Assembly: GCA_005784505.1 (NCBI GenBank)
Contig: VCAZ01000095.1
Coordinates: 1,454,470-1,518,469 of the forward strand
Origin: Bagarius yarrelli
Lineage: Eukaryota > Chordata > Actinopteri > Siluriformes > Sisoridae
Reading direction: 5' to 3'
Length of the DNA: 64,000 nt
Positions within the stretch are counted from its first letter, which is position 1, and each line of letters opens with the position of its first letter. The notes beneath the pieces are model-generated. The model searched no databases. It had not been told where the DNA came from and was given only the letters and a program-made list of their open reading frames with translations. Of this stretch, positions 12,840-25,527 are shown in pieces. The position numbers and the translations under genes are program-made.

Positions 12840-13650
12840 TCTTTCACTTTTTGTTGTAATTGGATTTGCATAAAAAATGAATCATGACTAAAAGAATCAA
12901 TTAAAATTAAATGAATTATGTTTAAAAAAAAAAATCAGAGTAAATAATGGCTAAAAAAATTACATAAAAATATTGATTAATAAATTAACCCTATTAAAAA
13001 TAAATAAGTTCTACACAATTCTTTTGTAAGTGATTGACTCATGACTAGAAGAATCAATTTAAACTAAGTGAATTATGTTTAAAAGAATCTTAATATTTAA
13101 AATGAGTGACTAAAAATACATGAAATAAATAAATGTAAATCAATGAAAAAAAATAAATATCTTGGGTAAAGAATCACGTGGAATCAAAAATAAATGAATC
13201 TTGGGTAAAGAATCAAACATCAAAATCATCGAAAATATAATGAATCTCGTTTTAAAGATCAATCAGAAAATAAATGAATCTTGGGTAAAGAATCAGGAAA
13301 ATAAAGATCAAAGAATAGAAGAATAATGAATCTTGGTTAGAGATTCATTATAGAAAATAAATGAATCTTGGGTAAAGAATCAGATCAGAAAAATAAATGA
13401 ATCTTGGTTAGAGATTCATATAGAAAATAAATGAATCTTGGGTAAAGAATCAGATCAGAAGAATAAATGAATCTTGGTTAGAGATTCATATAGAAAATAA
13501 ATGAATCTTGGGTAAAGAATCAGATCAGAAGAATAAATGAATCTTGGTTAGAGATTCATATCAGAAAAATAAATGAATCTTAGCTAAAGAATCAAATTAG
13601 AAAATAAATGAATCTTGGTTAGAGAATCATTAAAAATAAATATCAATCAT
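12840..13650. repeat. AATGAATCTTGG minisatellite with 70-bp higher-order unit
   Basis: From about 13,260 two half-units alternate, ATGAATCTTGGGTAAAGAAT (36-bp type) and ATGAATCTTGGTTAGAGATT (34-bp type). The second recurs at 13,401, 13,471 and 13,541, exactly 70 bp apart. Left of this the units are diverged. Confidence 0.75.
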
Positions 13651-13723
13651 ATATAAAAGAATTACATTAAAATAACTGCAAATGTAATTTACCAAACCTG
13701 AAAAAAGCATTGAAATTAGACTT

Positions 13724-13724
<1 letters not shown>

Positions 13725-13766
<42 letters not shown>
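13725..13766. repeat. (GT)n microsatellite
   Basis: 21 GT units, uninterrupted. Confidence 0.95.
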
Positions 13767-13769
<3 letters not shown>

Positions 13770-14122
13770 TTTGGTATTATATTTATATGTTTTATATATA
13801 TTGATTATATATGTTTATAACTTGAAACCAGGAACATTCCCCCAAATTAATTTAAATACTAATTAAAACACTTCATTTGAATTCCAAAAAATATTGTATT
13901 TTTCCTGAGGTGTAAAAAGTAATAATTTTAAAGTTTTTAAAAGAAATGTACAAAAATAGAAATCTGTTTTTATCAGGAATCAATGATTTCAGAGGAATTT
14001 TCCAAACGGAAATTATTACTAAATTTATAGAACCTTTAGCATTTCACTGAATAATGAGCTTCATTTTAATCTCTTCTGTATAAACTAGAAATCTCTCCTG
14101 CTTTCCAAAGCTATTTTCAGTT

Positions 14123-14158
<36 letters not shown>

Positions 14159-14369
14159 TTTTCCTCCTTCACGGATGTGTGAAGGTGTATTCCTCAGGAA
14201 CATAAGCATGCCTTAGCTTGCCCTTCATTATTATTACACACACACACACACACCACAAAAAATCATACATGCATACATACACGCATCACATCATACATTA
14301 CTGACGACTGGAACTAAGAATAAAACAAAGAATCAATCTTTCTATAAAAATCCTTTTAAGTTTCCATAC

Positions 14370-14870
14370 AGCATTTGATTCAGTCTCCACTGCATTCGAT
14401 TCACATTCTCCTGCATTTGATTCGGTATTTAATGCATTTCATTCACTTTATTTTGTATTTAATAATTCACTATTTAATAATGCATTTCATTCACTTTATT
14501 TTGTATTTAATTCACTATCTACTACATTTGATTCACTTCCTTCTGCATTTGCTTTACCTTCTGCTGCAACAGATTCGGTATCTACTGCATTTCACAAACT
14601 TGCTACTGCGTTGATTCACTTCCTGCTGCATTAGATTCAGCATCTACTATGTTTGATTCACTTCCTGCTGCATTAGATTCAGTATCTTACTCTGTAGTGC
14701 ACTCACTTCCTTCTACAATTGATTTACTCTCTACTGCATTTCATTCACTCTACACAGCATGTGATTCACTCTTTACACCATTTGATTCGCTCTCTACATC
14801 ATTTGATTCAGTATATCTTGCATTCCATTCATTTACTGCATTTGATTCATTCTGAACTGCATTCTATTTG
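14370..14870. repeat. 21-bp minisatellite, array 3 (inverted)
   Basis: The units read TACTGCATTTGATTCACTTCC, the reverse complement of arrays 1 and 2. About 24 diverged copies. Confidence 0.8.
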
Positions 14871-15394
14871 TTCTGATAGATTTATTGGCGTTTGGTTGTG
14901 AAATTAGAATCTCAGATCTGTTATTTGGATGTGCACATGAAGAGTGTAGGATGCATCATATGTGTGTGTGTGTGTGTGTGTGTTTGGACTTTCATTACAT
15001 GGTTTCAAGTGAAGTGTCCTGCGGTAATAAACATGTCTGCGCCGACAGACGTCTTCTCCTCTGCTTTCCTCGTTCTCTCTGTAAATGTCAGCAGAGTTTA
15101 ATGGTAAGTATGTGACTGTTAGCAGCGAAATGTCACATCATGAAACACTCTCTGGGCCGTGACTGCTTTTCACTCTCGCTCTCCAAAGCAGCGCCAGATA
15201 AATGTACAGATAACGTTCTTCACCTGGAGGCAGACAGACGGCGTGTGCTGACTCCTCTGCTAGCTTCTTATTTTTAACACGCCCACTGAGGACAGAGGAC
15301 AGAAGACATAAGTCACTTACTGTACAGAGCGATGCTGATTGGATGGCAGATGTAACGAAATTGAATATTTTAATTGTGTAAGATGGAAATGTGT

Positions 15395-16240
15395 GAATTC
15401 GGTGTTATAAAGCTTCCCTGTGAGACCGAGATGGAGAAGTATGATTAAGGAGGTTATAAAGCTTCACAGCAACGAATCATGTGTAAAAGAACCTTAGCAC
15501 AAATAAATAAATCATATGTAAGGAATCATGTATAAATGAATGATTTATGACTAAAGGAATCGGTACAAAATAAATTACATATAAAAGAACCATATTTAAA
15601 ATGAGTGAATAATGACTAATAGAATCATATTTAAAATAAACGAATTACGTGTCAAAGAATCATATTCAAAATGGGTAAATCATGTCTAAAAGAACCACAT
15701 GCAAATAAAGAAATTATATGTAAAAGAACCTAAGTACAAATGAACATACTGAATGTAAGGAATCATGTATAGATGAATGAATCATGACTAAATGAATCGG
15801 GTTCGAAATAAATGAATTATGTATTGAGGAATCGTATTGAAAATGGGCGAATCATGTCTGAAAGATTCACATGCGAATGAAAATGTTAAATAAGAGGTAA
15901 TAAAGGTTTATGAGCGTGTTATGACATACACACAGTTTAGGATATATAAAGGTGTTATACAGTAAAGCTTCACAGACTTAATCAAAGAGGAAGATGTATG
16001 AATAATGTGTTATAAAGCTTCACAAAAAAAGGTTGTAAATACGGTGTTATGATGCTTTACAGAGAGACAGAGAGACATTAATAATGTGTTATAAGGCTTC
16101 AGAGTGAGATGCAGGTGTATAAGATGTTTTAAGGATAAATTGAGTGTTATAAAGCATTCCTGAGAGAGTTTATAGAAGAGTGTTATAAAGCTTTATAAAG
16201 AGACAGAGATGTTGTTGCATATATAAGAGGTTCTAAAGAT
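15395..16240. repeat. AT-rich minisatellites (GTTATAAAGCTT and GAATCATGT types)
   Basis: GTTATAAAGCTTCACAG-type units occur at both ends of the block (15.4-15.5 and 15.9-16.2 kb). GAATCATGTNTAAANGAATC-type units lie between (15.5-15.87 kb). Confidence 0.6.
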
Positions 16241-16482
16241 TGACGGTAAAGATTACCGTATAGCTTGATGCTGATTGGACGTAATTTATAACGAGATCGA
16301 TTGTGTTAATTATTGGTTTATTTATACACAATTTGATGGCGATTTAGTGGGAAAATTTGGAAAATAAATGCGGCTCATTTGTACACTACATTATCACAGC
16401 ATTGTTCTTCCCGTCTCTTGCTTTAATGTATAAAATTATTTTATACCAGTGGGTTTATGTCATGTCTTTAATTCTCACACTG

Positions 16483-16650
16483 AGGTTCACTCAATGAGTT
16501 AATAATACATGTTTTTGGACTGTGGGAGGAAACCGGAGAACCCGGAGTAAACACACACAAGCACAGGGAGAACGTACACACTCCACACCGGAAAGACCCC
16601 TGAAGGGGAATCGAACCCGGAACCTTCTTACTGTGAGGCAACAGTGATAA
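16483..16650 (-). mobile_element. Interspersed repeat with tRNA-like head (family Q)
   Basis: GTTTTTGGACTGTGGGAGG, ACACACACAAGCACAGGGAG, GAATCGAACCCGGAACCTTC and CTTACTGTGAGGCAAC. The reverse complement has the order B box GGTTCGATTCCC, GGGTCTTTC and GTTCTCCCTGTGC. No coding frame. Confidence 0.55.
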
Positions 16651-17290
16651 ACACGAAGGCCCAAAAAGAATCACGTTGTTTATAAATGTCCAAATAAATC
16701 CCACTAAAAATAATCTATAAAAGAACCTCGTTAAACACGATGATATTCCGTGGAAAAATAACGAAACTATTTGTAAAAGAAACACAGAGAATCAAATTCA
16801 TAATGAATAAAACACGCATAGAAGAATCATATTAAAATAAAATGAATCATTTTTTAAAGAATCACATTAAAAAAAAATGAATCAATAGAATCATATTAAA
16901 AAAATAAACAAATTGTGTGTAAAACAATAGTAAAAGGTTAAAATAAATTATGTAAAGGATCACATTTAAATGAATAAACTGTTCAAAAAAGAATCACACG
17001 GAATATAAGTGAATCATGTGTAAAAGAATCACATCAAAAATAATGATTTCTGTTTAAAAGAATCAGATTAAAAATAAGTGAATCACATGAAAGTAAATTC
17101 TCCAAAAAACACATTTTGTGTAAATGAATCATATTAAAATTAAATAAATCATTTGTAAAAAAAAAATAATAATAAAAAATGTAAAAAAGTGAATCATAAA
17201 AAGAATCACATTTAAGTGTAAAAGAATCAACATAAATAAAAAATACATAAATTATGTAAAAAAGTGAATCATAAGTCAAAGCAGTAATGT
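16650..17290. repeat. AT-rich minisatellite (AAAGAATCACATTAAAAATAA type)
   Basis: Degenerate 25-35-bp units built from AAAAGAATCACAT and AATGAATCAT. No coding content. Confidence 0.55.
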
Positions 17291-17370
17291 GTAAAAATAT
17301 TTGCGCCCTTTACAGACCACAGAGAAATCAGAATACATCTGAACACACTTGAGCTGAAAATCTAACAGTG

Positions 17371-17373
<3 letters not shown>

Positions 17374-17435
<62 letters not shown>
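17374..17435. repeat. (GT)n microsatellite
   Basis: About 31 GT units, the longest pure GT run outside the SINE at 56.2 kb. Confidence 0.95.
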
Positions 17436-17436
<1 letters not shown>

Positions 17437-17639
17437 GGCAAGCTGTCTCCTACTTTTAAAGTTCATATAAATCTGAATCAGAGTAGATGCCGAATATATT
17501 GACCTTTTCTTCTTCACTCGATGTTGCGAGTTCACTGAGCTTCTCCAACCTCGAGCCCAAACCTCCTCCAGAAGATCACCGGAATCTGTGTTTCTGACTC
17601 TTATATTAAAACACGAAATCATATGCAAAATAAGCCGGT

Positions 17640-18180
17640 TTTAATAAGATTATATGTTAAATGAACCAAGGGACACCTGATGAATGAATCACGTGTAAAT
17701 TAGTCAAATGTAATTGAATCACATGATTAATGAATCACATGATAAATTATTAATGAATTAATTATTAATTAACAATTTAACTTCACACACAGCTTTTTTA
17801 ATTAATTCTTTGAAACATGATTCATTCATTTACATTGGGATTCATTTATCATCTGATTTATTTATCAGATAAATAATTTATTATGTGATTCATTTATCAC
17901 ATGTAAATAAATTTTATAAATGAATCGCACGATAAATGAACAAATCACGTTTCAAAAAACAAGCTGTGTGTAAAGTTAAATTGTTAATTATTATAATTTA
18001 TCATGTGATTCATTAATCATGTGATTCATTTAAATGTGATTTATTTACTTGTGACTTATTTATAATGTGATTCATTTGACAAATGTAATTGAATCACATA
18101 AACGAATCCCATGATAAATGAATCACTTGTTAATGAATTACATTATAATTGAACAAATCATGTCAAAAGTAAATTAGGTG
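17640..18180. repeat. AT-rich minisatellite with inverted segments
   Basis: GAATCACATGATAAAT units (17.68-17.75 kb), then TTTATCACATGATTC in reverse (17.82-18.08 kb), then forward again. The block could fold back on itself. Confidence 0.5.
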
Positions 18181-18830
18181 TTATAAAGCTTCCTAAAGAG
18201 ATAAAAAATATAAAGCGTGAAAATAATGTAGGTGCATGAATATGTGTTGTAATGAATAATGCATTATAAAGCTTTACAGACAGATGCAGGTGTATAAATA
18301 AGGCATTTTAAAAGCTTTACAGCGAAACACACATGAATGAATAAGATGTTATGAAGCTTTCCAGAGAGATTTTCCGAATAAATTGTTATAAAGCTTTAAA
18401 GCCAAATGAGAATGTATATAGGTGCTATACAGCTGTGGGGCTATTAATAAGGTGTAATAAAACTTTACAGCAAATCACAGTTGGAGATGGGTTTTTTTCT
18501 AATAAAGTGTTATTAAGCTTAATAGTCAGACAAGAATGTATGAAGCTTTCTCTATAAAGCTTTATAGAGAAACATAGCTGGTAGTGTATGAATAAGAGGT
18601 TATAAAGTTTCACAGTAAGATAAAGTTATATAAAAAAAAGATAGAGATGCATGAATAAGGTGTTATAAAGCTTCACAGAGTCAGACAGAGATAATGTTGT
18701 ATTAATGAAATCTGACAAAGCTTGAGATGTATAAATAAGAGTCACAGAGGGATGAAGGTGTTATCAGGTTTTTAGTAGGATGGAAGTGTAGGTGTATGAA
18801 TAAGGGTGTTATAAGGCTTCACAGTATGCA
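18175..18830. repeat. GTTATAAAGCTTCACAG minisatellite
   Basis: About 15 units of 35-45 bp with core AAGNTGTTATAAAGCTT(C/T)ACAG and spacer ATGTATGAATAAG. Same family as 15.9-16.2 kb. Confidence 0.6.
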
Positions 18831-19004
18831 TGAATCAGCATGGACACTGCAGTGCTGTAGGTCATGGATTCCTGTGTAATTGCACGATTCACCAGAGAAA
18901 TGAAAGCTGTCACATCAAGTCTTGTTGTGACAGAAAAAGAACAAAATCATTACAGCAGATGTTTATCTGATGAGACGAGATGGGTACGTGTCAAACCGCT
19001 CCGT

Positions 19005-19007
19005 ACA

Positions 19008-19071
<64 letters not shown>
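19005..19071. repeat. (CA)n microsatellite
   Basis: About 33 CA units with one CATA interruption near the left end. Confidence 0.95.
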
Positions 19072-19073
<2 letters not shown>

Positions 19074-19345
19074 GGCAGGGTCAGATTGCCTCTCAACTCT
19101 AATATCCTGAAATAGCTGAAATGGCACTGTGTGTGTTATGTTAGAGTTTATTTGTGTACACACACAGAGTCGTTTCTCACACACGAAGCGTTGAAGATTA
19201 AATCACACTGGACTCATTCATTCATTCATTCATTCTTTTATTCATTCACCATCTATTTCCAGTTCCATTAAACCTCTTAAACCCCCACCTACAGAAACAT
19301 AAACCTACAACAAACATCTTATGTTCAACTCTATAAATGTAAAAC

Positions 19346-19863
19346 ATGAGTGAGTGAGTGAGTGAGTGAGTGAGTGAGTGAGTGAGTGAGTGAGTAAATG
19401 GGTGAGTGAGTGAGTGAGTGAGTGATTGAGTGAGTGAGTAAATGAGTGAGTGAGTAAGTGAGTGAATGAGTGATGAGTGATGAGTGAGTGAGTGAGTAAA
19501 GTGAGTGAGTGAGTGTGATGTGAGTGAGTGAGTGATTGAGTGAGTGAGAGTGAGTGAGTGAGTGAGTGAGTGAGTGAGTGAGTGAGTGAGTGAGTGAGTG
19601 AGTGAGTGAGTGAGTGAGTGAGTGAGTGAGTGAGTGAGTGAGATGAGTGAGTGAGTGATTGAGTGAGTGAGTGAGTGAGTGAGTGAGTGAGTGAGTAAAT
19701 GAGTGAGTGAGTGAGTGAGTAAATGAGTGAGTGAGTGAGTGAGTGAGTGAGTGATTGAGTGAGTGAGTAAATGAGTGAGTGAGTGAGTGAGTGAGTGAGT
19801 GAGTGAGTGAGTGAGTGAGTGAGTGAGTAAGTGAGTGAGTGAGTGAGTGAGTGAGTGAGTAAG
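19346..19863. repeat. (GTGA)n tetranucleotide array, ~520 bp
   Basis: Nearly pure GTGA repeats with interruptions GTAAAT and GATT. Slippage-prone; length in the assembly is doubtful. Confidence 0.9.
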
Positions 19864-20352
19864 TGAAAGATTGTACGAATATTTATATAAGTAAATAAAG
19901 TCGGTGTGTAAGTGAAAATGTGAGTAAGTCAGTAAATTAGTGAGTGAATGAGTGAGTGTTTAAATAAGTAAGTGACTATAAATACATTTCTGTGGGAACT
20001 GTGACTGAGTGAGAGAGTGAATAAGTGACCAGTAAGTGAGGTAATGGTGAAGCGGATGCTGTTTCTGTATTTGTAATACTTGCTGTGTATCACAGAGTCA
20101 CTGTGACTGTCTCCACTGTGTTATGGGTTTCATCAGGACAGAAAGAAGAGGACAATGCAAGACAAATCAGGTTAAGACAAGCAGAGACATAAAAAAAAAC
20201 ATGAGAGAACAACAAAGCCAAACATCACAGTACAAAACAGGACAGAAGGAAAACAGAGCAAGACAGCAGAGGTCAAGACAGGACACTGAATAGAAAAGGA
20301 CTAATGATAGAACACAAGACAGGACATGATTGGACAGGTCAGGAGAAGACTC

Positions 20353-20420
20353 AGCTGTATAAAAGAGATAAATGTAAGTCGCTCTGGATAAGAGTGTCTG
20401 CCTAATTCTGTAAATGTAAG
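20353..20420 (+). mobile_element. V-SINE-like 3' fragment
   Basis: Only the core GTCGCTCTGGATAAGAGTG and the 3' end CTGTAAATGTAAG remain. Confidence 0.6.
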
Positions 20421-20754
20421 GCACAAGACAGGACAGAATAAAAAAAAGACAAGAAAAGAAAAAAGAAGACAGGACAGGACGAGTCCAAAAATGATAGTCC
20501 AATAATGACAGATTGGGACAGCTTAAGTAGACAAAACTAGATAAAACAATACAGAACACAAAACAGGACATTGTGGTACAGGACAAGTAGAATAGGGATA
20601 CAATACAAGACAGGACAAGACATATCTGACTGACTGTCTGTCTGTCCTGGCGTATGTCTTGTATAGTGTTGTTACATGTTATATGGTTTAGCCTAAATGT
20701 CAAGATTTCCTTTCTTCACTGAACCCTCTCTGCACTTTTAGAAATACACACACA

Positions 20755-20791
<37 letters not shown>

Positions 20792-20850
20792 CAAGTGTGA
20801 GAGAGGTGTAAGTGTGAGGGCGAAGAGGGCAACCTTCTGACTGAATTGCT

Positions 20851-20885
<35 letters not shown>

Positions 20886-20947
20886 AAAGTCAAAAATATA
20901 TAGTAATGCTGTTTACGGCTAACCTTTACCTATATATACTAGTTGCT

Positions 20948-21320
<373 letters not shown>

Positions 21321-21514
21321 TTAAAGACTTCTGAAAGTTGTAGTGTTTTTTTATTTTGGTGGGAATCTCAGTCGTTAAAGGTTAAACTGATTGTGTGGAA
21401 CGTCAGTAAAGAAAGATCTCCCTTTCACTTTCTCTAATTTCACCCTTCTTGCATTTCTCTCTCTCTCTCTCCCTCTTTTTCTCTCTCACTCTCTTCCTCC
21501 CCGTCTCCAGCGCG

Positions 21515-21790
21515 TCTGCACGTCCGTCTCTGGTAACCCGAACCACTGATCTGCCCTTCAGGAAGGAAAGTCAGCTTGACTTCAGCGCTGTCCCTCCATC
21601 ATTCTCCTCGGCTCTTTTCCTCCGCTGTGTTTCGTTGCTGCTCAATTCGGCATCGATTGTCCTGGAGGAGCGACGCTGCGTGCAGCAGATGAGCTGAAAG
21701 AGGAGACAGCGTCTCCACTGGGACGTGCTTGCAGGAAATGAATAGCCTCTTCCACCCCGTAGATATCGTTAATGTATTCTCTTATTGATG
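21515..21790. other. Non-repetitive GC-richer block after the (CT)n tract
   Basis: A pyrimidine run and CCCCGTCTCCAG at 21,499-21,510 look like a splice acceptor. A frame stays open to TGA at 21,695 (ASARPSLVTRTTDLPFRKES...). No domain recognised; UTR, exon or regulatory block are all possible. Confidence 0.25.
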
Positions 21791-22049
21791 GAGTGTGAGA
21801 ACATGAGTAGCTTCAGCTTTACTTAACACAAAACATCAATTTTGCAGGGGATACACAGGGGAGGTGTGTGTGTGTGGGGAGACAGATAGATGGACGGATT
21901 GGGGGATGGAGGAATGGACAGGTGACAGATAAAACCCGGGTAGGACAGGATGAATTGATCCAGACTGGAAGTCTATTAAAACGATCTGTTACACACAAAT
22001 CTGTTTAATTATGTCTAGCGGTAGTAGCTTCGTCTTTCAGGATTAGGGT

Positions 22050-22076
22050 TAATGGTGTGTGTGTGTGTGTCTGTGT

Positions 22077-22108
<32 letters not shown>

Positions 22109-22110
22109 AG
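22050..22110. repeat. (GT)n microsatellite
   Basis: GT repeats with GTCTG and GTATG interruptions, just left of minisatellite array 4. Confidence 0.9.
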
Positions 22111-22164
22111 GCTTGCTTGCTTGTGTAAGTGTGTAGACTTGCCTGTGTGCATGTTGTGTGTGTA

Positions 22165-22755
22165 CATGATTTGTTGCATTTGATTTACTCAACTACATTT
22201 GATTCGGTGTCTACGGCATTCGATTCAATAACATTTGCATTTGATTCACTTCCTAGCTCATTCGATTCACTCACAACTACATTTGATTTATTATCTACTG
22301 CATTTCATTCAGTATCCTTTGCATTTGATTCACTCCTAAAAGCATTGGATTTCCTCACAACTACATTTGATTCAGTAACCACTGCACTCGGTTCAGCATC
22401 TGTTGCATGTGATTCACTCGCCAGTGCATTTAATTTACATACAAATACATTTGAATCAGTAGCCTTTGCATTTGATTTATTCCCTAATGCGTTTGACTCA
22501 CTCAGATCTACATTTGATTCAGTAACTACTGCACTCGGTTCAGCATCTGTTGCATTTTTTTTCATTTACAAATGAATTCAAATCAGTATTTATTGCATAT
22601 GATTCACTCCTGATTCAATTCGCACACAACATTCTATTCAGTATCTCCTGCATTTCATTCAGTATATGTTGCGTTTTATTCACTTCCTATTGCATTTGAT
22701 TCACTCACAATTTCGTTTGATTCGGTATCTACTGCATTTGATTCACTACCTACTG
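22165..22755. repeat. 21-bp minisatellite, array 4 (inverted)
   Basis: Same orientation as array 3. A longer internal period is visible: the pair of units CACTCGGTTCAGCATCTGTTG recurs near 22,384 and 22,532. The 148-codon frame over it is an artefact of the period. Confidence 0.8.
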
Positions 22756-23347
22756 CATTCTTCTGTCTCTGTCTCTCGTCTTTCAGTGGCACGTAGGGGA
22801 ATAAAAATAGCTTCGCTTTCCTCATTTACACAGATTCGGTAAGGTGTGAAAAAGACAGGTGTCACTAAGAGGCTAAATAACTGCTTATTCGTGTGTGTGT
22901 GTGTGTGTGTGTGTAAGAGATGACTGACGGCTGCTATATCACCCACTTAGAGTCTGACACATCAATTACATTTACTGCTCTTTTTTTTCAAATTCTTGAT
23001 TATAGTCATTTGATCTTGTCAACTTTTTCTGCCTTCTGATTGGACAGAAAGAGTTGCTATTAATTCCGATTCTAATCGCAGGTTTATAATAGAAGTAAAG
23101 CTCAGTTCCTGGACTCCTCAGGAGGTAAGACAGCCTTTCTGACAGACGGGAGTTTATTGGGTTTTGCGTATCACTGCCTTATTATGGGAAATGCTCAGCT
23201 TTAGAAACCGGCTCCATCACTGCCGTTCCATTGTTTCCTCTTCAATAATGCAGGCAGGAGAAAGCAGATGCTCCTCTGCGCTCTCCCCTTTATCCCTCCT
23301 CCACTATACTGGAATCAAAAAACGATCCTGAGTGACGTTCCGAAAGG

Positions 23348-23396
23348 AAAGCCGAGCCGAGCCGAGCCGAGCCGAGCCGAGCCGAGCCGAGCCGAA
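23348..23396. repeat. (GAGCC)n pentanucleotide
   Basis: About 9 perfect GAGCC units, the only GC-rich microsatellite in the window. Confidence 0.9.
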
Positions 23397-23558
23397 CTCC
23401 TGGCTTCTGGGACTGACTTCTAAACCACAGGACAAAAGTGCGGCAGGTGATGTTTATTAGCAAAGGATGACACAAATGCAGGAAAAAAACTGTTTGCTGA
23501 GAAATTAATGTTTAAAATGAGGCTAAGATTTATTAGAACAAGTGGTTGTGTGTATTTA

Positions 23559-23668
23559 GTTACATTTACACGATTTGGTGGACGTCCTTATCCAGACTGT
23601 CTTACATTTAACTCTTTATACAACTAAGCAATAAGGGGTTAAGGGCCTTGCTCAGGGGCCCAACAACA
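23559..23668 (-). mobile_element. V-SINE-like 3' fragment
   Basis: TACATTTACACGATTTGG...GACGTCCTTATCCAGAC, then GGGTTAAGGGCCTTGCTCAG. The tRNA head is missing; a different repeat follows directly. Confidence 0.55.
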
Positions 23669-23689
23669 GGGCCACAGTTGAAAGGCAAT

Positions 23690-23930
23690 GAGGGGGACAC
23701 CCTGGACAGGTCAGCAGTCTATTACAGGGCCACACACACACACACACACACACACACATTCACTCCTATGGGCAATTTAGAATCACCAATCAATCTAACA
23801 TACATGTTTTTGGACTGTGGAAGGAAACTGCAGGGGTCTTTCTGTGTGGAGTTTGTATGTTCTTCCTGTGATTGCATGGGTTTTACTCCGGGTTCTCCGG
23901 TTTCCTCACACAGTCCATAAACATGTATGT
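23690..23930. mobile_element. Family Q repeat, rearranged (inverted halves)
   Basis: The first half, through (CA)n (23733-23758) to TGTTTTTGGACTGTGGAAGG, is in minus orientation. From TGCAGGGGTCTTTCTGTG it is plus orientation to TTCTCCGGTTTCC. The junction near 23,830 marks an internal inversion or a template switch. Confidence 0.5.
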
Positions 23931-23934
23931 TATC

Positions 23935-24750
23935 ATAAGTAGAATGACAACTACACCAACATACGTCTATTTTTATTTGATTATCCCGAGATCACCGTCA
24001 CCACCAGATCCAGTCTTTATCTAGTCCAGCTGGTGGATCAGCACAGAGACAATAAACCCCAGTGGCAGTTTCCCACTGATGATCTCGTCTTCTAGACGGG
24101 CCATCCAGACAAAACCACAGAAAGCAGAATCTACACAGGAATCTTACTTTTCTGCCATTATGGAATACCTTTTAGTTCATCTGGCCAGAGGAGAACTGAC
24201 CCCAGATAACCTAATCAGTTCTTTTTAATTAACGTATAAACAAAAGCAAACCAGGAATTACAAAAGATAAAAAATAATATAACAAAGATCAAATAAAAAT
24301 AACATAAATGATAGGATTTATAAATTATAGCCAAAGACAACAAATAATAAAGTCGATATAAAATATGAAACGGATTATGTAATAAATGATGTGTTTAATC
24401 TGGATTTAATTTTGATTTTTCTCTGTGGTGTGTAAACAGTCTGAACTCTTTAATCTCATCCTGATTCATTAGATCATTCGGATCATTAGAATCAAACACA
24501 AGCACATTAAAATGATCTGTGACTGAAGTCGACACATGAATCGAGCTGCTGGTTGATTCGCTGCTCTGTGAAGAGAAGCTGTAGTGAGACCTGGATTACA
24601 ACACCGCCATCGTGTGTCTGACGTCGGACATGACAGAAAACCTCAATCTGTCTCCTATTTTCTTTCTTCCTCTCTTTTTTCTTCCTTCCTTCCTTTTATT
24701 TTTCTTTCTTTCTTTTTTTCATTCTTACTTTTGTCCCTTAAAATCCACCT
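23935..24750. other. No recognised gene
   Basis: Mixed then AT-rich sequence. A T/C-rich stretch (24,655-24,720) leads into the 32-bp array. Confidence 0.3.
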
Positions 24751-24769
24751 AAACACTCTAATAAATACA

Positions 24770-25515
24770 AACAAACACTTAAAAACAAACACCCACTCAA
24801 ACATAAATGAAGTGAAACAAGCTAAAACAAACAAACAAAAACCAACACTCAAACACACACAAACAAACAAAAACCAACACTCAAAAAACAACAAAAACAA
24901 AACAACAACCAACCACTCACCACACAACAAACAAAACAACAAACAAAAACACAAAACCAACACTCAAACACACAAACAAACAAACAAAAACAAACACTCA
25001 ACCAACACTCAAACACACACAAACAAACAAAAACCAACACTCAAACACACACAAACAAACAAACAAAAACCAACACTCAAACAAACAACAACAAACACTC
25101 AAACACACTCAAACAAACAAAAACCAACACTCAAACACTCAAACACAAACAAACAAAAACCAACACTCAAACACACACAAACAAACAACACTCAAACAAA
25201 CAAAAACCAACACTCAACACACAAACAAACAAACAAAAACCAACACTCAAACACACACAAACAAACAAAAACCAACACTCAAACACACTCAAACAAACAA
25301 AAACCAACACTCAAAAAAACAACAACAAACACTCAAACACACTCAAACAAACAAACAAAAACCAACACTCAAACAAACAACAAAACCAACAAACCAAACA
25401 AACACACTCAAACAAACAAAAACCAACACTCAAACACACACAAACAGACAAAAAACAACACTCAAACAAACAAACAAAAACCAACACTCAAACACACTCA
25501 AACAAACAAAGTAAA
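24770..25515. repeat. 32-bp ACAAACA-rich minisatellite
   Basis: The unit is close to CAAACACACACAAACAAACA + AAAACCAACACT, with about 22 variable copies. It produces a false 324-codon T-N-K-Q-K-P-T frame. Confidence 0.85.
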
Positions 25516-25527
25516 AACACCCAACCT

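Noticed and set aside
14960..15107. Possible cysteine-rich exon ending at a good donor (ATG|GTAAGTATG) near 15,102
   Set aside because: The cysteine-bearing frame has no matching acceptor, and the frame with an ATG meets a stop before the donor.
23690..23930. tRNA genes suggested by A-box and B-box sequences here and in the many SINEs
   Set aside because: The boxes sit in interspersed repeats with SINE bodies; no full cloverleaf with a discriminator end was seen.
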